From Gnetum montanum (lineage: Eukaryota > Streptophyta > Gnetopsida > Gnetales > Gnetaceae), in assembly GCA_015680685.1 (NCBI GenBank), contig MNCI01037811.1:224358-288357 (forward strand): a stretch of DNA of 64,000 bases, written 5' to 3'. Under the pieces are notes generated by a model. The model worked only from the letters and a program-made list of their open reading frames with translations, was not told the origin of the DNA and searched no databases. Shown piece after piece: positions 22,985 to 34,853 of this stretch. The position numbers were made by a program, and so were the translations under genes. The stretch's first letter is position 1, and every line of letters begins with the position of its first letter.

Positions 22985-24935
22985 CAAGTTGGGGAGCTTA
23001 AGGTGAATCTTCTTAACACTTGCCTACCTAGCCTCGGGAGTAGCCTTCTCTACGGGACACAACCTATTGATCTTCATCGTGGATGGCCCCACTGTTTCTA
23101 CAATATAGTAGTCAGCCTTGTTCACATCCCCAATCACAACTAGGGAACACTCGCTTGCGTTGTCATGTAAATAGTATGACCACCTAAGAGACCTTTGGTT
23201 GTCACTGAGTACAACTCATTGATCCCTTCTAGGGGATCCTATGCATAAGTGGTTATGAACATGTGCTTAACCCAAGGGTTAGATAGTTGCTCACAATCTT
23301 GCACAACAAATTGCCTACTATCTCGAACCACCAGGAGCTCTGAGAACCTTTGCAAATACCCTACAAAGAACACGAAGTGTATGTGGGACCTTGCCTAGAG
23401 GTTGAAGTGTAGTCTGATGATCTCTACATGTAGGCTAGTGGTGATGTAGGAGGCCCAATTGAACCTCATTTTCTCCTGTCATACCTCCTTCATCACCCTT
23501 GCCTACTCTACCCCAAAGATTTTTCCTTGGGAGAGCAACTTTGGAAAGGCACGAGCACGAAAAAGAGGGTAGAGCTCTTAGACCTCAGGCACATGCATGT
23601 CCCTAATGGGTATGCCCTTCTAAGATTGAGTGGCCCCTAACCAGTTCTCGATCTCTCCTCTGTAGTCCACCTCCCTGTTGGCCTTGTCAATGACCTAATG
23701 GGCCATCAGTGAGGAAGCCAAAGAGGTTAGCAAAGAAGGCCTTGTTGAGGTCTAGAACTACCCTTGCGCAGTGCACGTGGGTGACAAAGTGGTAGACATC
23801 ATTACTAAAGGAGTCTATGATGGTGACCATTTCAGCCATCATAATGCTTGGGCTAAGGGCCAAGAAAAGGTCCATAAACCTAGCATGTGTGAGCCTACTG
23901 GTCAGTGCCTTTGAGGCCTAGTGGCACAGCCAATACTGTGCCCCCTACACATCACCGTGATTCATGATGACGATGGCCTTAGTGCGGCCTATGGTGACCA
24001 CCATCACCTCTCCTAAAGCAACTGTAACTGCAACAAAGGCAAAAATAATGTTAACATCACACAAAGGCAAAAGGAAAATTAACAAGCATATGTGAGTAAG
24101 CATAAAAGCCAAAACAGTAGACGCTTACATGGAACAAACAGTGTGCGAGATGGAGGTGGTGGTACAAGCATCTCTTCTAGGTTGAGCTCACCACTAGCCC
24201 ACTCCTCATCTAGCCAACCATGGATCTTGCATAACTCAAATGCCCTCAAATATTAGGTAGGGTAATCCCTTAGATCAACTCCCAACTGCTCAAGAATAGC
24301 CTTTCAAATGTTAGAGCTAGAGGAAAATACCTCTAGGGCAATACAAGTCAAGGCAGGAGCCTCTTTCTCATTATCGAGACTCAGCCCATCAACTCTAAAT
24401 CTGGCATTAGGCATGAGGAATTAGCAAACTTAGCATGAGCTAGTAGCAAAAGAACATAACACAGAAACCATTAGAGCACTTACCCTTTAGCACAATATAC
24501 AGTTCCAGGTGGGTTCTGGAACAAAGTATGCATGCGTAGAGCAACAAAGAGTGTGTTGCTCTTATTGTAGCAAAAGAACTCTAACATCTGCCAAATCCTG
24601 GATAAGGGTCGAGTGTCCCTGGACCTTTGCCCAAACTGCCTACTCTGTCATCACTAGTAGTGGGCTCATCGAACATGAACCTAAATATGTCTTGGTTACC
24701 CCTACGTAGCAATGTCTCAATAATGACACTCGTAACCTTCATCGCTAAGTATGACTGCATCATCACACTGAAGTGTTGTAGTAGGAATGCCAAGAACTCA
24801 CGTGCCCCTAGCTAGAACCACACTACTTGATAACCCACCCGCATATCAAGCAGAGGTGTGTTGGGCATAGGTGCACTCATATAACATAAAATGCCAATGA
24901 GCTACACGACAACTAGGATAGGCTTCAGCAATACT
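22985..24935 (-). pseudogene. Antisense gene copy 2 (HAD-like), in Tat-B2
   Basis: Minus strand, reading from 24935 to about 22985. Exon with the HAD-like domain 24935-24484: KPILVV, then FLAFLLQHFSVMMQSY, YNKSNTLFVA and NPPGTVYC, followed by a GTAAGT donor. Exon 24400-24129 (LEQLGVDLRDYP, GWLDEEW), then GTAAGC. Exon from 24027 after TTTGTTGCAG, with MDLFLALSPS, MVTIIDSFSND, LYPLFRARAFPKLLSQGKI and FNWASY. Each exon aligns with the matching exon of copy 1 (34404-38214) and intron positions coincide. It is more damaged: stops in every exon, including a TAG at the position of the presumed catalytic Asp of motif I. The 3' exons (coiled coil and acidic tail) are lost at the 22945 junction. Confidence 0.7.
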
Positions 24936-26794
24936 CTGCAATTGCAAAAAAGCAACAAGCGAAGCATTAGTATAAACTAGATGCAAAAAATTTGACAAAA
25001 ATTAAAAAATTAAACTTAGCAAAAAAATTAACATAAAATAGCATAGGCTTAGCAAAAATATCTTAGGTCCCCGCAGGTATAGAACATCAACTCATACATG
25101 TGATGCACCTGGTACTCACTAAGGTACAACACATTTTGCATAACATTAGCATGTTGTTTCATATGTTTGCATATTTAGCATTACAGATAGCATGTTTTGG
25201 AAATTTAGCATTAGCATTCTATATTTCACAAGTTTAGCATTTTGCACAAAATTTTCAAAAAATTTTTTAACTCTAGGCAGCATAATCTAGAAAGCTGCAA
25301 ATTTTTTGCAACTCTAGGTTACGTTTGAAAGTGTAGTCCAGAAAACATTGCAGTTTTTTTCTAGCTTTGGCTCCCACTAATTACGCTCTAGAGATTGGGG
25401 AGCATAGTCCTAGGCAGCTAAAAACTTCCTAACTCCCAACTACACTCCTCACACAGCATAGTCAAAAAAAAAAACTAATGGTTGAGTGTAGTCTTGGCCA
25501 TTAAGGTTTGACCACCACCCTAATGCTTTCCTCTTCTCCGTACAATGCACCCTGCCACAATGCTATACATTGCCCCCACTAACAACATTCATAGTGCCCA
25601 GCTCGCCTAGCCCCAATCGCGGCAGCGATTTCTGCGACCACAATCATGGCAACACTCCACGCATGAAAAAATGAAAAACAAGACATTCAAAAACGTGCCA
25701 TGACGTTGTGCGCCCCACAACCTCCTCCCTCCTGTGGCCCCTACAATCACACAGCTACACGAAAGGGTGCAACACTCCAAAACGTCCACGGCCCTTACGA
25801 CCACCAACGCATCCGTGCCCCTTGCTCACACATTTTTCTTCAAAAAACAAAAAAATGAAACAAAATAGGAGGGAAAATCCTTTGTTGTGCCCCTGGCCCT
25901 ACGGCAAGTTGCCCTGCTGCCGTCGAAGCCTTCATCCCCACCTTGCACGCCCCACACATATTTCAAAATTTACAAAAAAAAAAGAAATGGCAAAAACCCT
26001 TTGCCATGCTCTTAACCCTGTGGGTAATGGCCCAAGGCCACCGTCGTAGCCTTAGTCCCCTACCTCATGCAACGAAATTCAAAACAAAAAAATTTCTTGC
26101 AACACCTTGCATCCACAATCGACCATCCCTAGCTACCGATGCCAAGCCCAGAAATTTTGAAAAAAATTAAATTACAGAACCTTGCATCGCACCCTTCGTA
26201 GCAAACAAACCCAACCCCACGCATGGCCCTAGTGGCGACTCGTGGCATTTCCACCTATGACTACTTTAGCCACTACCATAGCCATGGCCTCAACAAAATC
26301 CTTTCCTACTAGAAATCACCAAAAAATAGTCATGCATGCCCATGAAATCCAGGCACAACAGTAAAGCCCTTGTCACAAAAAAATGCCACAAAATCCTCTC
26401 CCCATGCACATGCGCCCTTTCTCCCTACCACGGCGATCGCAACGGCCACAATGGTGACGGCCCTTGCCACAGTAGTGTGTCGCCAACACCTAAAGCTCCA
26501 AATCCTCAATGCAAAGAATGAGCAAAGCAAAATGCAAGAAACGAAAAAGGGGAGAGGGTAGCTGGGGTACCTAGCAGACAGTGGTACCCTCAACTTTTCC
26601 ACGTGTGCCTACGACAGGTGTCCCAAGACTCTCTCTCCCTCATTAACGTTCATCAGTCCAAGATGTTGGTGTCCACTTAGTTGAGTCATCTTGGCAACTA
26701 TTCTCTTCATTAATTGTGCTATCCTTTCAAAGTTTGTGTTTTTACCTTTAAAAATGACAAACTTATCGAAGGTGAAATATGTTTTTATACCCCC
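24936..26794. other. Upstream region of antisense gene copy 2
   Basis: AT-rich to about 25500, then GC-richer with many short frames on both strands that show no family likeness. Motifs of the type 'ttacgctctagag...gagcatagtcc' (25380-25410) resemble those in the Tat-B2 LTR. A promoter or first exon of the antisense gene may lie here but none can be pointed to. It ends in a C run at the Tat-B1 insertion point. Confidence 0.4.
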
Positions 26795-28054
26795 TATAAC
26801 AACGGAAAATGACGGTCGTTGGAAACACCGAGTGAATTTCTATGTACACAATTCCAACCCCGGATCCGTGCGAGGGCCGTGTTGGAGAAAACGAATCTGA
26901 GGTGCCCTGAACGGTCTTGTCGATCAGACAGGGACTTACTTAATCAGTAAATTTTGTAATGATCGGATCACAAAATGATGATTTCAATATGAAGGTACAA
27001 TATTGATTGACGGGAAACGAGATTTGCTCTAGGATCGGGTTTTAAAGATAGTGATAGCGATGTAAACGATGCAAAATGATTATAAAATCAATGTAAGTAA
27101 AATGCAACAAATTGAATTTGGAGAATGTACGATCACGAAATTTGGGATTGAACTTATAGATAAATATGTTGAATACAATGGTTGCAAGTAGACTTCGGTT
27201 TAAACGAAGTGCATGCTGAGAGTAAGAAGCTATTCAGAAATAAAACAAGAAAAGGCCAATCTACCTTGTTCTAGCCAATCTGGGCGCAAGGGAGTTAGGC
27301 TCGAAGCAAAATGTTTGCTAACTTGAAGTCTCTGGTCAAAAGCTTCTCTCTGTCACCATCGATGCTCTTCTCACCATCTCACCAACCCTTTTTTTTTGCC
27401 AATACTGTCAAAAATTGCTAACCCTTACCAACGTTGTCTGCCAGGGTATTTATAAGATTAGGGCTAGGAGAAAAACACGGTTTAGATGATACATGTCTTG
27501 GGCCCACAAAATACCGTTGACCTGATGTGCCGTAGCTGAAGCTTGTGGAGCTATGTTGTATTACACTTTGAAGCATAGTATAGCGTAATCACCCCTCAAG
27601 AAAACAGTTTACTTGACCTTGTCTCTTGTGTTGAATAAATTATCTCGCGATTACACTATGATACACTGGGAAGCGTATCGTGGCATAATGACCGTCACTG
27701 CTTGAATTTCGTTACCTTTGTCACTACAGATAAGTCAACTACACTGCTTGCGTTACGCTACGTAGCGTAACATGACGTAATATGATAGAAGTTAAGATTT
27801 TCGATCATGGCCATCTTGCAAAATTGAAGTGTTGTTGCTGCGCATCCCTTATTCCATTCTATTCTCCCGGAGTCTGCTACGCTGAGCTGCATAGCATAAC
27901 TGGTCCTTAGCCGAAAGGAGAAAACTTGCTGAGATGTGCCACTATTTCCAATGTTTCCATCGCCTAGATGTTTTGACACCGCTTTTGTGGAAGTCTTTGC
28001 CTAAATTTCGAGACTTTGCTGAATCATTGAGGTCTTGAAATTCACGGTGTTTTA
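26795..28054 (-). repeat. Tat-B1 3' LTR (1260 bp)
   Basis: Collinear with 42675-43937. Terminal dinucleotides have decayed (TA at both ends instead of TG/CA). The minus-strand TATA box is in 'cttataaataccctgg' (about 27447-27460). U3 has a perfect 20-bp palindrome GTTACGCTACGTAGCGTAAC at 27752-27771. Confidence 0.88.
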
Positions 28055-29285
28055 ATGGCCCCTCTTTGTTGATGTTTGGAGGGCTTGCCTGAGAGACGTC
28101 GACAAAGAATACGAAACACCGAAAAGGTAAAGACACCAATAGCATCCGTCGGCAACTGCTCAGATGTCACTCTGTCTAACCTAGAAATGCAAAGGTTGGG
28201 AGCATAAGGAGCATAGGAGGGATCTTACAGTAGTGAGGGAGGTTTGGGGAAGACTCAAGCATACGAGCAAAAAAAACTTTCGCAAACATGCCATTAGGCA
28301 TCTTCTCGCGGGTGTTTTCTCGAGAGGTTACGCTGCTATACTATGTATACGGGGCTTGCATGGACGAGTTGTGTTACGCCTGTGTGGCCTGGATGAGTTG
28401 TGTTTCATCCATTGTCATCAATAATTTTTTTTGAATAGGATGCTTTCCATGAGGTGAGTTGTGTTACGCCAATTCATGGATGGGATGATGCTTTCCATGA
28501 GGCGAGTTGCATTACGCCAATTCATGGATGGGATGATTATCATGTGCGAAAGAGTTCTTGCATGCTCACATTCTGTACAAATAGGCGGAAAAGGTAAAGG
28601 CGGTTGTAGGGATAAAGAAAAGAGAAAGTGAAATTAGTTGTCTGATGGAGGGAAAAAAGGCAAGGTTTGCATTCCAAAGTAGTCAGGCTAGTCTGAGCAG
28701 CCACCTCAGAACGCCATGATGCCTCACCTCCTAGTGAATACATTCTTGAACAACGCTATCGTAGCAAATAACCTGTAAAACATAATAGAGAACAGAAAGC
28801 AAAAGCAATCGTCCTAATCGCTAGGGAGGTTATTGAAATAAGTGTCGTCCGAAGCGAAAAGGAGAGCGCGGGCCACAGAGAAGGGACCATAGCAAGAAGC
28901 AAGGGTCCCTTTGTTGATGTCACGATTTTAGAAATTCACTGTCAACAGCCAGATTCATCTTATCTAATCGATTGGGCAAAGAACCAGTCAGATGAATCTG
29001 CTAAGCCAGAGTCTGGTAGCGACGATGGGTGGAGAGCACCAAGGCTATGGGTGATCATAGTTTCCTTGGGGCCCCAAGTGGTGAAGTTAACCCTAGGAGT
29101 TGCAACTATAGAGTGGCTGTCGTAGCAGCATCTCCGAGGGGTCAGTAGTATGCCTTTCGGCATATCCGAGGAATCAGTAAGATGCTAGTAGGGTAGCGGC
29201 GTTGCGTCTATTCCAATGCCCTATCCGTTCCGTCTGGTAGGGATGTCGTGCAAGAATGATCACGCTCGCTTGCTTCATAGATTGT
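28055..29285 (-). other. Tat-B1 3' noncoding region with 48-bp duplication
   Basis: The polypurine tract 'aacaaagaggggccat' (minus strand, about 28055-28072) abuts the LTR. A 48-bp tandem duplication lies at 28440-28487 and 28488-28535 ('atgctttccatgagg', then 'gagttg', then 'ttacgccaattcatgg'). No gene is supported. Confidence 0.6.
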
Positions 29286-29289
29286 TTGT

Positions 29290-29660
29290 TGTCAGATTCC
29301 AGTTTTAAGTCCTGATGGACCATTGTTGCTGGTTTTAAGTCTCAGCGGACCGTGGTCCTGGTTTAAAGTCTCGGCAAACTGAAGCGTGCTAGTTTTACAT
29401 CATAGCGGATAGTGGAAGAGTTAGTTTATGGTCCTAGCAAATCATATTGTGGGTGTCAGTTTTGTTTCGTGACCCAGGGACAAATCTATGCTGGTTTAAC
29501 GTCTCAGTAGATAGATACTTACCTTGCCAATTTCACGTCATGGCGAATGGTCAAAAACTTTGCAAGTTTAGCATCATGGCGGACGTGTGCAACAAATGCC
29601 AGTTTTCCGTCGTAGCGGACGTGTACAACACTGCCAGTTTTACGTTGTAGCGGATGTTGG
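29290..29660 (-). repeat. TAAAC tandem array after Tat-B1 integrase
   Basis: Units of about 40-45 bp, read on the plus strand as 'gttttaagtctcagcggaccgt' and 'agtttagcatcatggcgga'. In the element's sense direction they show the TAAAC core. The array follows the integrase stop at 29689. Confidence 0.8.
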
Positions 29661-29688
29661 TTACCTTGCGTTTGAGCTAAGCCAATGT

Positions 29689-32600
29689 CTAGATGTGGTA
29701 CCGCTTCAGGTACATATGATTCATCGGATTCAAGAGTTTATTACCGTTGATATTTGCTAGCCTGAATGCTCCATTGCCATATGCTTTGATGACTAGGAAA
29801 GAGCCTTCCCAGCTTGCAGAAAATTTGCTCACTAGTTCATGAACAACCTTAAGAACCAAGTCTCCTTTCTTGATCGGTCGCTGATGTAGGTTGTGATGAT
29901 GCTTATGTTTCTGCCTATCTTGATATCTTTCGATGTTGTCAAGTGTCTGAATGTGTTTCTCTTTTACTAAGTCTAGATCCATGATCCTGAACTCATTGTG
30001 TTCAGTCTCATTTATAACCATCAAGAGGACCATCCGCAGTGAGGGAACTTATAGTTCTAGGGGTAAATCCGCTTCAGATCCATAGACTAGGCTATAGGGT
30101 GTCTTACCGGTAGCTGTTCTGCATGTCATATGATAGGCCTATAGCACATAGAGGATTTTTTCATGTCATCGTTTTTTGTTGCTACTCAGCATCTTTTTCA
30201 GTAAATTGATGACCACCTTGTTTGTTGCCTCTACCTGACCATTTTCTTGTGGGTAATAGGGTGAGGAAAAAGACTACTTGATACCAAGGTTACTGTAGAA
30301 ATATTTGATTTTGGTACTACTAAATTGTGGCCCATTGTCGGTCACAATAGTCATGGGAAGCCCAAACCTAGTTACTATATTGTCCAAGATAAAATGGCAA
30401 ACTTGTTGAGATGTAATCTTTTGTAGGGAAATAGCCTCACCCACTTCGTAAAGTACTCGGTGGAGGTGATAATGAAGCTATGTCCTATGGAAGACTTAGG
30501 CATGATGGGGCCTATGATGTCTAGTCCCCATCGTTGGAATGGCCAAGTGATCTATGTAGTATGCAATTCAGTTGGTGACACGTGTATTAAGTTTGCATAA
30601 CGTTGGCATATATCACATGTATTAACCTTGGTAAGGCAGTCTTGTTCCATGTATGGCCAGTAATACCCTAAGCGCCTGATTTTAGCGACCATGGCTAGTG
30701 GGGCTATGTGTCCACATAGTCCTTCATGGACTTCGCTAACTATTCTTTGCAATTGGTCATTATTAATGCAGGTTAGTAATACTCCATCAAAAGAGCGTCT
30801 ACATAGAGTACTATCTCCGATGATGACATATTGTCTGGCACGCCTGCGGATTGCGTCTTTTTGTGTAGGTGTTAACTCGTGCGGTGGTTCGCCATGCAGA
30901 AGGTAGGTTTTAATGTTATCGTACCATTCTAGCGTTCCCTCCTTGCTTAGAGAAGAGATTTGCGCCGCTTGTATGACAGGATCTGTACATTCTGTCATTA
31001 AGGTGGGCAAGGTGGCAAACAAATGTGGTGGCATGTTTAAAGCTAGTGTGGCTAGTGCATCGGCTATGGTGTTCTCATTATGTGGCACGTGTTGGACGTT
31101 AGTCATCATGAATTGTCTCAGGAGATCTTTAGCCATATCGCAATAGGGCTGCAGATGTACAGCTTTGTAGGCGTAGACCCCTGTGATTTGATTGATGATG
31201 AGCATCGAATCGTCTCGGATTTCCAGGTGTTGAACGTTGAGTTTCCTGGCTGTTAACAATCCCCTAAGGAGCCCCTCGTACTCTACCACATTGTTTGTAC
31301 AAGGAAATGCCAGGCGGTAAGCCAATGGGCGAACATCTTTAGGGGAAAGTGTAATGATAGTGGCAGCACTGCTGTCTCTGGTAGTCAAAGCTCCATCGAA
31401 GTATAACGTCGCTTCGAGGCCTGTCGATACAGGGCTTAAACTATGTATTTGTTCATCAGGGAACTCGGCCTCTATCGCGACCTAATCATTAATAGGTGAT
31501 GTTACAAGCTGGTCAACTATGGCTTGGCCTTTCGTGGACGATTGGTTGACGTAGTGCAAGTCAAATTCCGCTGTGATGGCCTTCTAACGGGCTATCCTAC
31601 TACTCTCATATAAATTATTTGTGATGGCCCGCAGAATGTTGTTCTTGTAAATTATATTAACTTGACCACGGAAAAGATAGTGTCTAAATTTTTTTAGTGC
31701 AAACACCTATGCCAAACAGTTACGCTCTACCTCACTATACCTTGTTTCGTATGTAAATAGAGTGTGACTTAGATAATAGATAGGGACATCTGACCCGTCG
31801 TCCCTTCTTTAGCATAACAATGCAGCTATAGATACACCTAAGCTTGCCAAATAGATGTAGAAAGGTTGATCCCTTTATGGTGGGAAAACCGTCAGCAAAT
31901 GTAACAACTTTTTCTTCAGGTCATCAAACGCACGCTGACAATCTTCGGTCCATTCAAAGTTAACGCCTTTCTTGAGCAGATGCTACATAGGACGTAATTT
32001 TTCTGTTAACTTTGAGATGAACCACTTGATAAATTTCAACCTACCCTGCAACCCACGTAGTTCTTTGAGGTTCGTAGGTGGTGCTAGGTTAACGATGGCT
32101 TTAACCTTATCAAGGTCGACCCATATGCCAATCTCTGATACCACAAACCCCAACATGTGTCCAGTTTTAACTTCGAAGATGCATTTTCTTGGGTTGAGCC
32201 ATAGGTCATGCTTGACACATCATTTAAGGATTAACTCTAGGTCTTCTAGGTGATCTTACGACTTCTTAGATTTGACAGCTATGTCGTCTACGTAGTTGTT
32301 CAATCTCTCTAAGAGGTAATCACTAAAGATATATGTCATGACATGTTGATAAGTTGCTCCAGCGTTTTTAACCTGAAAGGCATCATGGTGTAATAGAAAG
32401 TTCCCTAGTGGGTCATGAAGGTTGTAGTCAGTTGATGTTCTGGGTTGATGCGAATTTGATTATAGCCCGAAAACCCATCCATAAAGGATAGTAACGCATG
32501 ACCAGCTGTTGTATCGATAAGTTGGTCGATACTCGGTAATGAGAAGTTGTCTTTAATCGTTGCCTTGTTCAAATTGCAGAAGTCTATACAGATGCGTATT

Positions 32601-33151
32601 CCTTCCATTTTTTTAGAGACAACTACTATGTTCGACACCCAGTCTGAGTAATCGACCACGCGAATGAAACCATCCTGATATAACTTAGTGATTTCATCAT
32701 GCACTACCAGCGCGATTTTGGGCTTAATCTTTCGTGCTTTCTATTTAACTACTTTGATATGCAGGTCTAAAACTATGTTGTGCTATATTAGTCTCGGGTC
32801 TAAACCTGGCATGTCTTCATATGATCATGTGAATATTGCAACGTTATTTTGGAGCACTCGGAGTATGTCGCTCTGCGTTTGTTGGTCAAGGATGGAACTA
32901 ACCTTTAGATTTTTGCTTCCTGCTTTGTGCGTAGTTACAGGGACTTCAGTAAGGGGATCCTCGGTCACATCTCCAACTTCCAGGTCTAGGGTTTGGGCCA
33001 AATGTTCTGGCTAGTCTAGGGATATTTCCGATGTTGCTATGGTTGTGTCATAAAGGGAAGCATCAGTTCCTATTAGTGCGTGATTGAGCTGTCTAATAGT
33101 TTCCCCGTATGGGCCTATTAGGGCTAGGGGTGAGAGTAAAGCTACGTCCAT
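29689..33151 (-). pseudogene. Tat-B1 pol: RT, RNase H, aRNase H, integrase
   Basis: Begins at an ATG (33151-33149) 18 bases after a good splice acceptor (minus strand, ...ttggcggttttgcag). Parts in order: N-terminal leader, RT with LSFMDGFSGYNQI and YVDD (about 32290), RNase H, second RNase H (31440-31010: YFDGA, NNVVEYEG, IRDDSML, NTIADALA, all four acidic positions kept) and integrase (HEGLCGH...CDIC, WGLDIIG). 31388-30552 is open for 278 codons, the best-kept stretch of the window. Frameshifts are near 32370 and 30450, and stops are scattered. The C-terminal end is 30033-29689. Unlike Tat-A it keeps the RT fingers region. Confidence 0.9.
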
Positions 33152-34403
33152 TTTGCGAATCAACCTGCAAAACCGCCAAGAACAGAAATTGTTATATTGT
33201 TTTTTTTCTGTCGATATGTTGAAATGATAGAATGTTTTCTAGAGATGCATGTCCAAAGGTTGCCAGTTTAAAGTCTTAGTGAACCATTACAATATGCACA
33301 GTTTGTAAGAAAGCAGCAAGCCCGATTTCCTAGATGTTAGCGTAGGACTTCTGCAAACTATGATGAAAGGTGTAACGTGGCATGTCTAGCGTGTCAAAGC
33401 AGTTTATTTGGATTTTTGTGTAGACCGTAGTTAATGCGACTGGATTACGAGACGATAAGCTATGCGTTAGTTTAGGGTCTTTTAGGACCGTAATCGATAT
33501 GATATCTACGAGATTAATGTTACGATCTTCATGGTTCATGTCGCACTGACATACCTACATTTCGGGAAGGTTCCGCATTGATCGAACATAAAAATAGTTA
33601 ATTTCAACCATTACATTTATAAGTCGATGGTTCGTCCTCAAAGCAGACTATAAGATCATGAATTTGAATTAGGCTATATCTGAAGGAGAGCGGAAGGAAG
33701 GCGTAAGTAGACGATTTTACAAAGATTGTTCAGGCGTAACCATAGCATCGAAGACCAAAGGCAAACATTCCAAATTGGTGAAGATCGATGAAGTGTAGGA
33801 GAGTTTGGAGCGGATTTCTAAGGCTCAGGTTGAAACTCGGGAGGCTACTCCACTTGCCCGGTGGGTCGCTTTTTACCTTTCCTGCATGATTGCTATTTTC
33901 GTTGTTACGGTGTCGTAATTGTATCTTCTTCGAAGATGTGTATTATGTCGAGCGTTAATACTTGGTTGCGCGGGTTAAGCTATTGTAGTTTGTAATATTA
34001 CTCCTATCACCATTGTCAAAGACAAACCTTGCACCATCACAAGGGTTTGGGTGATCTTGGGCAATATTGTACAAATGTGATGCATGACTGGAGGGGTTCA
34101 GGTATTGTACCCTTATGTAGTGTAAATAAGATTCCATTGTCTCGCCCATAATGGTTGCATGTTACGCTAGGACATGCAGTGTTACTTTTATCGTCGTTGT
34201 CAAGGACAGACCTTGCATTGTCACAAGGGTTTGGGCGGTCTTGGTAATGCATTTCCAATGTAACCTATGATTTTCAGGGAGTCAAGGTAATGGAAACTCT
34301 AGTGTTGTGTAATGAATTTTTATGAGTCTTTTTTTTTAGTATGTCTTACGTTGTTAGTATATCTAAATTGCTTTTCCTAATGATAGTGTGTTTTGTTATA
34401 AAG
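33152..34403. other. Spacer between Tat-B1 RT and antisense gene
   Basis: Holds a TAAAC unit ('gccagtttaaagtcttagtgaacc', about 33266-33290, split as read) and otherwise no recognised gene. The 5' end of the antisense gene (first exon, promoter) is probably in this interval but cannot be fixed from sequence alone. Confidence 0.45.
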
Positions 34404-34853
34404 GATTACGCTAAAGCCCATCTTGATTGTCTTGGACATTGTGGGCGTTTTGTGCTGCTTACATGTCCCCGTGGCCAATGTTCCTCCTCCTTATGCTCGT
34501 GTAGGGGAGGAGGCAGTTTGGTTCCGAAGAGACGCACAGGAGTTTTTGCAGTTTTTGTTGCGTAATTTCAACGTAATCATCTGGTCGCATCTACCGGCCG
34601 AGACAGCCACCGCCATTCTAGAGACGCTACTGGTTGGATCAACGCAGAGCATCTTAACGTTTCTAGTGGACAACTCAATCAAAATCGTGTAGGTGCAAGA
34701 CCATGAACAAAGCGCCAAGGGTTTGAGGCGTTTATCTTGGATCTTGGATATGCCCAGGTTTGATTTTTATCATGCCTACAACACTCTGTTCGTGGCTCGT
34801 CATCTTACGACCTACTTCTAGAATCCACCTAGCATTGTGTATTATGCAGGTGG
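34404..34853 (+). other. HAD (FCP1/SCP-like) domain exon of the antisense gene
   Basis: Hydrophobic strand plus Asp (ILIVLDIVGVL, Asp at 34435-34437), then EFLQFLLRNFNVIIWS, a helix, ILTFLVDNSIKIV, and YNTLFVA...NPPSIVYY. In FCP1/SCP phosphatases motif I is DxDx(T/V); here the second Asp is replaced (D-I-V-G), so classic catalysis is doubtful. Two stops (34690 and within TYF-NPP). Confidence 0.6.

Noticed and set aside
25607-26602. Frames of 60-113 codons on both strands upstream of antisense gene copy 2
   Set aside because: No similarity seen between the strands' products and any known family, and none aligns with the spacer of Tat-B1. A first exon may hide here but cannot be supported.
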